From Bryum argenteum (lineage: Eukaryota; Streptophyta; Bryopsida; Bryales; Bryaceae): DNA of 64,000 nt. A program made the position numbers and the translations under genes. The DNA is taken from the NCBI GenBank assembly GCA_037043015.1, contig CM073328.1:11939495-12003494 (forward strand), written 5' to 3'. Below the pieces are notes generated by a model. It was not told the DNA's origin. It searched no databases and worked only from the letters and a program-made list of their open reading frames with translations. Each line of letters begins with the position of its first letter. Position 1 is the first letter of the stretch. Shown here piece by piece: positions 44,976-55,185 of the stretch.

Positions 44976-47697
44976 TTAGTTACCAGCGGCAGGAGGAGGA
45001 GGAGGAGGAGCGGCTTCTTTCTTCGCAGAGCTCCAATCCAGAAAAGGGAACTTCTTGGGATCATTGTAATCCTCTACGGACAGCCTGCCAGCCGCTTGCT
45101 TGTCCACGAACCATGTCACTTCGCCATCTCTCGGGCGCACTAGTTGCGCTGGTAAGGCTCCTGGCAATGCTGGTCTCTCGAACACTCGTTGGAGCACTTC
45201 CGCTTTGCTCGATCCCACCACCACAAAGGCCACCTGCATCAAACCCGATATAAATTTCTAGTGGTAAATCAAGCAGGACTACTCAAAAGGATGAGAATGC
45301 AGCATCAGAAAACCAATCTCCACTTTTGCTGCTCCATTAGACTATTTAAAACATGAAGGTGAGGCATAAGAAATCAATCTCTAGTTCCAATGCTACAAAT
45401 CAAGCAAAAGTTTCTATGAGGTTAATTTCTAGTTTACGATGTAGATCAAGCAAAACTCCTTGAAAGGATGAAGATGAAGCAAAAGAAACCGATCTCTAGT
45501 TCTGCTGGTGCTTTAGAGTACTCAAAAGCATGAAGATGAAGCATTAATGTTCAATCTTAATGGTGCGAGATGGAAGCGTACATGGCGTGCAGCATTGATG
45601 ACGGGAAGAGTGAGTGAGATCCGCTTCGGAGGAGGCTTAGGACTCTTCGTGATGGCCACCACCCATTTCTTCGTCTCCGCTAGCTGCAATGTATTGGGGA
45701 ACAACGAGGCGATGTGGCCATCCGGTCCAAGTCCTAACAATACCTGCCCACTCAAAAACAATCACCAAATAAGAGAAAAATGATAACATCTCAACAAATC
45801 CCCCATTAGCCTGGTGCAGAATCAGACCTTTCTTTAACCAATTTGATATAGATGAACTGCCCATGGACAAATAAAAGGTGTGGTAGCATCGCAATGAGGA
45901 TGGCATGTGGTCTTACAAGATCGAAGCGAGGGTACTTGTGGTGGTTTTGCGTGGTGTAATGCAACACCTTATGGACTTTCACTAGATCCCTGCATCAATA
46001 TAACACTGTATTTAGCCTCTAAAGATCCAAGAAAGTCGTTATGATCTCACAAATGAAGAAGAATCGATGATTCACATTTGATAAGTGAGGAGAATGTCAA
46101 GGTTAAGTTTAGTATCTTACGATTGGATCTTCTAAGTAATACTTAGATTAAGCTTGAAGATTTTTTAGTAAGCAATTTTGCATTGAAGAGTCTTTAGGGT
46201 TTACTTATGATAAAGGCAAGGCAGGGAGACGTACTTGAGACGATTCTCGTAACCTTGTGCTGCAGCGCTACAAACGTCCCAATCGTCAATAGTGATCAAA
46301 TTCTCGTGTGGAATGGGAACCTTCGACAGAAACTCAGCCTGCACACCCGCAGAACAATTAAACACCACTGAACCATCTTATGAAGAAGAAACCGAGCTCG
46401 TAACATACGAATCATATGCTGTAGTTTTTCTGTTCAAAACCGAAGAATGTTGTAATGTATGAAGCACTTTGAACGAACCTTTGCTGTGTTGTAATTGCTG
46501 TCGGCATGCGAGATAGGTACCATGCGCTCATCCGCCCAAAAGACATACCACTTCGACCAGTCTATGCTCTTAGTGTAAGGCTCCTCCAACAACCGACTCA
46601 ACGCCTGCACGAACCACAAATAAGCTCAATACTGGGAGGTAGTCATTCTGCGAATAAGAAGCCGTTCTCTAGAGGCCTAAGAAAACGTACAAGCTTTTTC
46701 AGGGTTGCTACGAAACTATGGCTTGTGGTTTTGTGGAGGAAAAATCGAGCAAGTGAGTCTCCAGAGAGCACAATAGTGAAAACCATGAACAAAGTTAAAA
46801 AACTGGGAAGTAGCCACTCTGCAGAGGGAAAAGATAAGCCATACAGATAAGAATCCATTCGAGCTTTTCAGGGTTGCAACGAGACAATTGCTTGGAGGAA
46901 AAGCAGACTCACATGGACGAGTGACCCGCCAGAGAGCACAATGGTGAAGAACCCGCGTGCTTTGATAGACTCTGCAGAGAGATGAGCGATGTGCTCGGCC
47001 AGCGCTTCCGCCACGTCGTGAAGGTGGGGGACGATGTGCACAGAGCATGGCCATGGTCCTTCTTCGTACTCGAACAAGTGAGTTGTCAGTTTGGGTTTGC
47101 CGTTTGCAATGACCTCCGTGTGTTCATCCCCTGCTGCTGCTGCTGCTGCTCCATCCAATACCTGCATCCCCTCCGCTTTCTTCTTCCTGCAACCAAAATA
47201 CCTCAGACATATGCCCTTATTGAAGAAATCCCAACAAAATAGATATGGAGCATCACACTTGCATTCCTTCGAAAGGAATCTTGAAACGAAGAATCGTGCT
47301 CCTAACCGACAGACTACCTTCTCGAAGCATTTTGGGCTATTTACCCAGTACAAAAAAGCATGAAATAGTGCTAGGAGCAACTTGGAAGAGAGATTGACAT
47401 ACACGGCATTGGTAGTGATGATAGAAGAAGAGCGACCTCGCTTTCCATTAGCAACTGTAAGAGCAGCAGCAGCATTGTTTACATCTCTGTTGGAAGTGGA
47501 TGCACAAACGACAGGGAACTTCAGAGCTTTTTGACCATGGCCAAAGCGTGTTCCTGACCCCTGCCAAAAGCCCCACCGAAACTCAATCTCCAGTTTCACT
47601 ATCAAGACTCAATTTCCAATTTGTACTATCAAAGATTGTGTCGGTACAATACCTCGACGAAGCGAGCGGCACCCGCCCTCGCGAGTGTGAATGCCAT
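44976..47697 (-). CDS. 6-phosphogluconolactonase, probably plastid-targeted
   Basis: Eight exons join in phase to 399 residues: 47697-47653, 47560-47403, 47186-46913, 46604-46479, 46338-46235, 45989-45917, 45743-45582 and 45233-44976. The enzyme hydrolyses 6-phosphogluconolactone in the oxidative pentose phosphate pathway. Family motifs run in order: AEALAEHIAHLSAES, FTIVLSGGSL, WYVFWADERMVPISHADSNY, LGLGPDGHIASLFPNT (with the active-site histidine), and RISLTLPVINAARH joined to VAFVVVGSSKAEV. The first about 90 residues, from MAFTLARAGAARFVE, are rich in Ala, Ser and Arg and poor in acids, as in plastid transit peptides. The C-terminus extends into a Lys/Pro-rich tail (KKEAAPPPPPPAAGN). The ATG at 47697 was chosen because no ATG exists in frame in the conserved upstream sequence at 48136-48300, which is therefore probably a non-coding leader exon. 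A MITE lies in the intron between 45989 and 46235. Confidence 0.94.
46013..46200. mobile_element. TTAA-family MITE, copy 3, in a phosphogluconolactonase intron
   Basis: The left end TTAGCCTCTAAAGATCCAAG and right end AGAGTCTTTAGGGTTTA are degenerate forms of the ends at 42248-42507. The interior shares ATCTCACAAATGAAGAAGAA and GATTGGATCTTC. The element is shorter, about 190 bp. Confidence 0.65.
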
Positions 47698-48135
47698 TCA
47701 CAGCCCCTTCCAGAACCCTAATTCCCACTCTGCACAAATATCAAAACCCACACTGAACAAAAAATCCAAAAAGTTGACTCGATTCTCCAGAAGGCACCAC
47801 GGAGCGATTTCATTACGATAAGAACCAGAGCACAGTATTTCGAAGTACAAAACCCTAATTCCCTCAATTGCAGCAAAATCTCAAAACCAGATTCCACACA
47901 CTTCGAACGCTCCTAAAAGAAATTCGCTACACTAGCAATCGCGACTCCAAAGGAGTGAATATCAAATTCGAGCACTTGCCATTTCGTAATGTACGGGAAC
48001 CAGATTAAGGAATGCGAGTCAGTTCAATGATTTGTGGGTCAGTAAGGAGATGGCAAAATGTACCAGATGGATTCGAGAAAGCGCAAGATTCGTGGAATCT
48101 GTAAAGAGACGGAGAATTGGGTTGAGTGATGGTAC

Positions 48136-48310
48136 TTGCCTGAGAGTGATGGACCCTAGATTCCTCGTTCTTGCGGAATCTGCTGCTGCTGCTCGAGTGG
48201 CAGGCACACTCTCTCTTTCTGTAGTTCTCTTTCCTGTTTGGTGGTCCTGGTTGACTTGAGAGGCCGCGGTGGCGCGCCACGGCCAAGGAGGGCCACAACT
48301 CCCGGGTGTC
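48136..48310 (-). promoter_or_regulatory. Likely non-coding leader exon and promoter of the phosphogluconolactonase gene
   Basis: A strong donor (CAGGCAA followed by GTACCATC at 48136/48135) ends an open but ATG-less stretch on the minus strand. The segment 48150-48300 is duplicated at 63850-64000. A telo-box (AAAACCCTAA) lies at 47849-47858 in the presumed leader intron. Confidence 0.45.
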
Positions 48311-48352
48311 TCTCTCCTTCAATAATTGCTCTCACTTCTACACTAATTACTA

Positions 48353-48432
48353 ATTAGTGAATTAAGTTAAATTTAGTGAAATCTAGTGAAATTTAGTGAA
48401 ATTAATTGAAATTAAGTGAAATTAAGTGGAGT
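48353..48432. repeat. AT-rich ~11-bp tandem repeat
   Basis: Variants of TTTAGTGAAAT and TTAAGTGAAAT repeat about seven times in direct order. Confidence 0.75.
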
Positions 48433-48682
48433 TGCCTCTTACTTATGGACTCCGTACATGGGGCGGAAGGAGAACAAAAATCCTCTCAATGTGATTGATT
48501 CATTTTTCGAATTAGAAGTAATGGACTGATCACATTGACAAAAAAATTGCCTAAGCTCGATGCTTGGCTTGACTCTTCATGTAAAGCGTCCCTTGGTAAC
48601 CACGAGTATGATTCAGCATGAATTTAACATTTTGAATGAAAAGTGACATGTGTAATCTTGTAATTAAGAAAAATAAGAGAAA

Positions 48683-49022
48683 CTCCAACCTATTTAGAGG
48701 CCGGCGTGAATAGAGTGTTTGTTCGATCTATCCTTGGATGTATACCCGGAGGTCATCACACCAATGACATGACTACTAACCCCTCTCGGGGTGAACACTA
48801 TGGTAGTTCTTACCTAGCCACTAGAGCTTTAAAAATACTCGGCATGGTATCCCCCAAAGGGCTTTGAGGTACTTATACAACGAGGTCCAAGAACCTCTCA
48901 CCATAATTGGGTAGACTATGGTGCCATGGTGGTGAGCACCATGCCAGCATGGAGAATAGAACCCACGATCTTCTCACTGGGGGCCATGAGCCCTAACCAC
49001 CAAGCCAAGGCTTGTGGTGCCT
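48683..49022 (-). mobile_element. tRNA-derived SINE, copy 2
   Basis: On the minus strand it begins GGCACCACAAGCCTTGGCTT, has the same A- and B-box regions as the copy at 26115, and ends CACGCCGGCC...GGTTGGAGTTTC. It lies in AT-rich DNA upstream of the phosphogluconolactonase gene. Divergence from copy 1 is moderate throughout. Confidence 0.8.
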
Positions 49023-51035
49023 TCTTGAAATTAACCCAATATTATGTAAAGTAACCTCTGAAATTCTTGTGCAGAAATTGAATATTGACAAATCTTTGTT
49101 GAATCTGACCTTGTGTATGGTAGATGACTTTTCACACTGTATAGATGTTTACTACTGTTGCGATACCTTTTGGGAATGAATATAATTTTACCAATTTTTC
49201 TCCTCGTAAAGTAAAGAATTTGTTATATAAAAGTAATAAAGGAAAAATAGTGTTTTAGGAGCTTCTACATATATGGGTGGTGAGTTAGTAAGGCAATACA
49301 ATTTTGCTATTAAGTGTAAATGTGAATTCCTCATTTTAGAAACCAACAAGCCTTACATCATTACTTTCTCCTGTAATGCTCTCTTACTCAATAATGGCGC
49401 AAATTTGAGTACATTATATTTATAGTGCATTTAGTAGTGCGAGCAATTTGCATGCATGGGGTAAAAGAGATTTGAAAATTGCACCTATATAAACCATAGA
49501 TTTCGGACCCTTTCAAAATTAAAATTTGTAATATATTTTTAAAATTGGATTTGTAGGTGCTTTAGAAATGACTTAACTAGTCTACAATGTTTAGAATGAG
49601 TATGTCAAAAATTAACCTTCAAAGCTATTATATACCTCTTGAAGAGTTCATTTTAATATATCATTATTAATTTGATATATCATTTTTGTATCATTATTAA
49701 GTGGTCTACCTTAATGTACTTTCAAGAAGAATAACAACACATTGAGACCTACTTTAACTACTAAAAGCCAAAGCGTTTTTAGACCTCCAAAACTAAATAA
49801 TGAAATTGTTGAACCACGTTGTTGAAATTGTTGAAAATACCACTTATCTCCTTCATCCATCGTTGAATTTTCACTTTATTTTTTAGTATGAATTCAAATT
49901 ATGGTCTAGTTTTAATGGTAGAAACCTTCACCCGATCAAGGATGTATTGAAGGTAAGGCATGAGTTTGAGTGCAAGGGGTTTAGTTTTGGACTATATTTC
50001 CTTTGTAAAATGTTAGGCATTTTTAACCATTGCAAGGCTACTACACAAGCCAAGATCTTTTTTTTGATGAATTTTTTTTGGTACATTAGAGTTTTTGAGA
50101 TGAAGTTGAATAAGTTTCTAGTTGATAATTTCTTTCTGGAAATCTCATGTTGGTAGTATTTTCACTTCAAAGTAAAAATGATGATATTTGGTAACTTGTT
50201 TTGCGCATTAAATTGTTTTGCGCATTAAATTGTCCAAATTGGAAAGTGTGTCATGTAAAACAACCCTGGTCAGAATGTGCTAAATAGAATGTAGCAAAGT
50301 TTTGTAGAGGGTTGTAAGATAGATCAGTGGTTTCGTGGAGATAGATCTCATAACACCGTATGAACAACGGAGAAAAGTGGCAAGGAGTAGTAGAGGTTCA
50401 AAATGCTGTATTTAGTGTATACTTTGGCAAATGAATCAAATGTATTATACAAGTTCTTTTTTTTTCGGTAAGATTATGTTAAAAAGTAGATTTTTTTTTT
50501 TTTCTGATTGTGCTATGATGTAGATTTGTGTAGAACTAGGGACCTTACTCCAATCACCCTAGTGATAGATCCTCAAGGCTCGTAGGAGGAGACCTTATCA
50601 ATGAAGCACTACGTCTCTTGTCACCTAAACTTGTGAATCATAGGGTGACTCAAGCACTAGGTATTTTATTTTGAATTTGTGGATCATAGAGATTCACAAG
50701 TGCTAGAAGAAGAAGAGTCCTCTTACAAGCCACTGAGTTTACAATTGTAATCTTTGGTCTCACATTGAACACTTGAAAGTGCATTCAATTTGTTGTGAAG
50801 TTAGAACAAATAGGATTAGCCATTGTAGCCAATAACGAAGACAAAGGAACAAATCCATTACTAAGTTTATTTAACCAAGCCCTTCTAAACAGACATCCGT
50901 TCTTGAACAAAAGGCTAAAAAAAAGTTACAGTTTTGATCTACTTTGTTACATAGCTTATTCAAAGGTATTGTTTCAATGCGATCGACTATTGGTGATTAT
51001 TGCAAAGTCTGCTGGGAGTAAGTAGCTCATTCACT
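49023..51035. other. AT-rich intergenic region
   Basis: No gene is supported. A direct repeat TTTTGCGCATTAAATTG occurs twice near 50200-50235. Confidence 0.4.
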
Positions 51036-51750
51036 GAATGGCACCGAAGTTCATCATCCGGAGAGAGCGGAGAGGATCCTCTGAGAACTCAGACAGCCTT
51101 CGGTGAGAAGGTCTACAAAGAGCAGGACGTAGTGCGATGTTAGAAATGAACGGAAGTCTAGAATCATCAGGTCCGAGATCAAGCACAATAAGCTAAAGTT
51201 TCCAGCACCTCCGGAAAAGTTTCATCCTGATACTCCGAGGTAACATTAGCAAAGATGGTGCCATCAACAGCAACCGCAAATCTAGAAACATCATATCCAA
51301 TTCAAGGAGCGCCTGGTAGTCGGAGTTGAATCCGGTGCGCAGAGTGTAACGTACTCGTGTTCGGCGTAACGAGCAACGGGTAACAATTCTTCTTCGTCAT
51401 GCGGAGTGTCGTCGAAGTAGCGGAAGTGCTTGTACTCCCAAGTGTTTGGAACATTTCGCGCACCCTACCTATGGTGATGTAATCCGTGTCGGGTTGCCGT
51501 ACCAGTGTTGTCTCGGGGTCCGTGAACGCTGTGTGCGCTCCACATCAGATATGCAAAAAACCTAAACCAGCACCTCTGACATTTTGTTCAATGAATTTGC
51601 AAGACATTTATGTGTGAACTCTGCGAAAGCCCTGCTTCGGGTAAGGTGCCCCGGGACATTCGTACCTTCCTGGCTAATTTGGGCGAGTACTACTTGGGTA
51701 TATATCGATATACATACCACCGACAACACTAGTGATCTCATTGTGGCCAT
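51036..51750 (-). pseudogene. Malectin-like receptor ectodomain, decayed
   Basis: On the minus strand an ATG at 51750 begins a signal peptide (MATMRSLVLSVVCISIYT). Sequence typical of the malectin-like domain of plant receptor kinases follows in several frames: GFLHI, an in-frame stop where the family has aspartate, then CGAHTAFTDPETTL, DTDYITIGRV, a frame change, KHFRYFDD, GYDVSRFAVAVDG, SEYQDETFPEVLETL, and finally DDSRLPFISNIALRP and LRMMNFG. This order matches the family pattern (IDCG, YTD, D..YI.TG, RYFP, PFI..LELRP, NFG). At least one nonsense codon and two or more frame changes are needed, and no kinase or repeat domain is visible. It is the dead remnant of a cell-surface receptor. Confidence 0.7.
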
Positions 51751-51759
51751 TGTTTGTCC

Positions 51760-52671
51760 AGATCCCGAAAATATTCGGGTATAAATCGATACAGTTTTAC
51801 CTCTAATGGTACAAGTCATGTATCATGGGGCTGAATCTTACACCTTCGATCGTACCGTGGCCAAAGTGGAGAGTCTTTTTGATGGCGATCTGCAGTTTGC
51901 AGTTTTTTCCCACTTGAATGAAAAAGTTTTTTTTTCGGCTTTCGGTAGTCGTTTGCAAAATAATGGTTTCTTGTAGAGGATGTGGAGGTTGTTGACTTTG
52001 AGCTCGGCACACCCCCTGTTGTGGAATTTTTACAGAGAAATGGACAGACATTGCAGCCATGAAGGAGACGAATTGCAGTTTTTGACCCACCGCCAACCGG
52101 GAATTCAGGCCATGTCGCGGAAGCCTCACAAGAGACCAATTAACTCGCGATTAGCTTCGAGGTCACCGTTAACTGCAGCAAGTCGAGCTAGCTAGCAAGC
52201 TAGTGCGCACATCGTCCATGGGATCTCTTTAGAAGACTATTTTTAAAAATGCCAACTTGACTTAAAGATTGTGGAAGAGCCGCACATCTCTGTTTATTCC
52301 TGCTTAAACACCGATGTCGTATTCAGGCATTGGGAGGAATCGTCACAATGCTTGACGCGCACCCACGGTGCAGTCGGTGCTATGGCAAGGTCTTGTCACA
52401 AGCAATCACAGAAAACCAGAGGTTCCATGTGCATTGTTTAATAAATTGGGTGAAAACAACAAAGTTGATCGCAAGGACCCGTCTTTTATGATACAAGATG
52501 TTAAAATAGGCTTACAAAATTGCTAAACAAAACCTGAATGATTAGTTGCAATCTAGGCAAATTTCCATTTATCACTTGAGAAAAGTGGCTCACCAAGTCC
52601 ACCCTAAGTAAGATACAACAAATTAAATAATCATTTAGAATCATTCACGTTGCTAATGTATGTGAAAATTC
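51760..52671. other. Intergenic region left of the LINE insertion
   Basis: No supported coding sequence. It may contain the old promoter of the malectin-like pseudogene. Confidence 0.35.
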
Positions 52672-52686
52672 ATAACTTGATTTTTC
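52672..52686. repeat. Target-site duplication of the LINE, left copy
   Basis: ATAACTTGATTTTTC, identical to 59709-59723 at the other end of the element. Fifteen bases is a normal length for target-primed reverse transcription. Confidence 0.9.
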
Positions 52687-52962
52687 GAATTAGGCAGGGA
52701 GAAAGAGACACAATGAGGCTCCGGAGGCGCACTGCTCACAGCTTGCGTAATTGGGGTGGATAAGTTAGATCCATTCGTCTTTTGGTGTTTTCGACTCAAT
52801 TTCTCTTCGGTTGTCCCAGTTTGGGTGGCATTCATTTCCAAAAAATTCTTTTTTCTGGAATCCGGTGAGTAGTGGAGCGGTATCCTATTTTAGGGTTAGG
52901 GTTTTTAGCGTTGTGAGTTCTTGCAAGGAAGATCAGTCCTTTTGAAAGTTATTTTGATTGCA

Positions 52963-55185
52963 ATGGCGGATCGACTATCATACGCAAGCGCATCAAAAGA
53001 AAAGATGGAACATGCTCTAGTAGCGCCTTCTATTTCAACAGCTGAATTAGAGAGAGAGGCGGCCAAGAAAGGAGAAGAAATTGAGCCGGAATTAGTAGCA
53101 GCAGTGACCAACATGGGTCGACACGCAGATATTCACCCAACAATAGCAACGCCAGGGGAGTTACTCCCGGAAGGTTACTCACGCAGCTGTGCCGGGTTCC
53201 TCCTGTGCAACACAATCGTTGAAATCAAGGTGGATCAAGAAGTGGTTAGAAAGGAATCAGAGCGATTGTAGAAACTGGCCGTAGTGGCGTATTTTGTTGG
53301 GGGAAGGCAGACGCCATCATTCCTCAATCAATGGGTAGCGGCGCTGCAAACGCAGATAGGAGACTGGGTAGGATTAGGGCGTGATCTTGGAAAAGGGTTT
53401 TTCCAAATCCTCACTCGGCAGGCTTCAACGACGCAGAAGGTTTTGATGCTTACGCCTCACCGGACGCGTTGGGGAACGTGCATCTTACAGACATGGACAC
53501 CAGGCTTTGATTCTAGCAAACCATCAAAACTCAAGGTGCCGACGTGGGTGACGCTCAGAGGTATCCCCGGTGAATTTCTGGGGGTGGCCAAGGACATTGC
53601 AGTTGGGCTGGGAGAGTGGCTGGGGACAGATAAGAGGAACGCACACACGACGGATCAAAGGTTTTGTGTGGCGTTGCAGTCGGGTGTAGGGTGGACGACC
53701 CAACTTGCCGTGCAAAACGATCAAACCAAGGAGAGGTTCATCATTATGGTTGACTATTGCAATCTTCCCATACGGTGTCGATGCTGTTACTCCACGGATC
53801 ACCTCATCAAGGATTGCCCTAACATCAAGAGGCCGGAGCCAATTGGGGATTCATCGGGAGTGCTGCCTACTGGAGACAGAAGTTTGGCATCCGCCAGTGA
53901 TAAACCTGTGGAAAAAGGGGTGGCGGAGGCTGCGGGCAACCCAGTGGTGCAGCCCGTGGTTAAAGAACCAGCTCCGGCGAGCGCTCCGAGGAGCTCGTTT
54001 GACAGCCTTCTAGGAGTTAACTCGGAACCCTCGACAGATATTTCAGGTAATCACTACTTGAATGGAGAGTCTAGGGAGACCCCAGATTGGAGCTGGAATG
54101 GGTGGGAGAAAGTGCCAAGGCGTAAGTACCCTGTCAGGTTTTCGAGTCAACACGTTTATAAAAAAGATAGGAGACCGAATGAAGAGCGTAGACAGACATC
54201 GAGTCTTCCCCAGGAAGGTAGAAAAGAAAGCCAAGTGGCGATTGGCAGTAAAGGAAAGGCTGTCGAGGGCACAAGAAGGGAGAAGGCTCAAAGTCAAGGT
54301 AGAAGGACAGAGATGGTCGAAACTCCAGTGGCTCCCACGGTGCAGAAGATCCCCGCCACTTTGGCTACAGTTGGGGATGGTAGTAATGGAATGAGATGCC
54401 CATCCACCACGAGCGAACCTGGAGAGAGGGTTGTAAGCCAAGACAGACAACCGCAACAATTAGCAACTATGTCCCAAGGAGGAGGGCCCACGAATGACCC
54501 TTTGGCGGTCGATGAAGCAGAATTTCTACGTCTCGAAGCACTAGATTCGGTTCAGTTAGCGAAAGAGCATGCTGCACTTCACCTGAAGCAACACCCGTTG
54601 GCAAGGCGAAAAGACACATGGACAAGCGTAGACAATGCTGGAGGGTGGTTGGACGAACAAAGTAGTCAAGGACGAAGCATGCTTCCACCGAACCACGAAG
54701 GGGCAAGTGGGCAACAAGACGAAGTTATGATCTTCTTTGCTACAGCGCGGCCGGTCCCGGATCTTAACCGTTTGGCGGCCAGGTCTGGCTCCGTAGCAGT
54801 TGATGGTAATAACGCTGGGGAGGGCTCTAGGGCACTCGCGCCTCAGCTAATGGGCAACAAAGGACGATTGATCAGTAAAAAATCCGGGGCGTCAACGCTG
54901 CACACGCCCAGGCAGCCTCAAGATGGGCTGGCAGAGGAGTTGTATGCTGAATTTTTCACCTGGATGCAGCAGCGATACGGGAGGGAGGACAACTCACAAC
55001 TCACGAAGAAGGAAGCAATTACTCCGCAACAAGCAGTTCGAAGAGAGGAGTCGCTGCAAGCGAGGAGGAGGCTGAGGAATACGATTCTGTCACACCGCCG
55101 CAGTGTGCAGAGGGATGATAACCAAGGTACCGAGTCTTGCAGCGTTGAGCCTTTTGCAGAACCATCCTCACCGCACCCGGAATGA
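52963..55185 (+). pseudogene. LINE ORF1 (RNA-binding gag-like protein), one nonsense codon
   Basis: The frame starts at the ATG at 52963 (MADRLSYASASKEKM) and runs to the TGA at 55183-55185, but a TAG at 53269-53271 interrupts it after about 102 codons. The continuation is in the same frame. The N-terminal half resembles the DUF4283-type domain of plant LINE ORF1 proteins (WGTCILQTWTPGF). A CX2CX4HX4C zinc knuckle (CRCCYSTDHLIKDC) lies near 53,770-53,815. The C-terminal half is a basic, Gln/Arg-rich disordered tail. ORF1 proteins bind the element RNA. Its stop overlaps the ORF2 start as ATGA. Confidence 0.88.

Noticed and set aside
48136-48207. Arg/Ala-rich frame as transit-peptide exon of the phosphogluconolactonase
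   Set aside because: The frame has no ATG (it opens with GTG). The exon at 47653-47697 supplies an ATG in phase, so this stretch is treated as leader.
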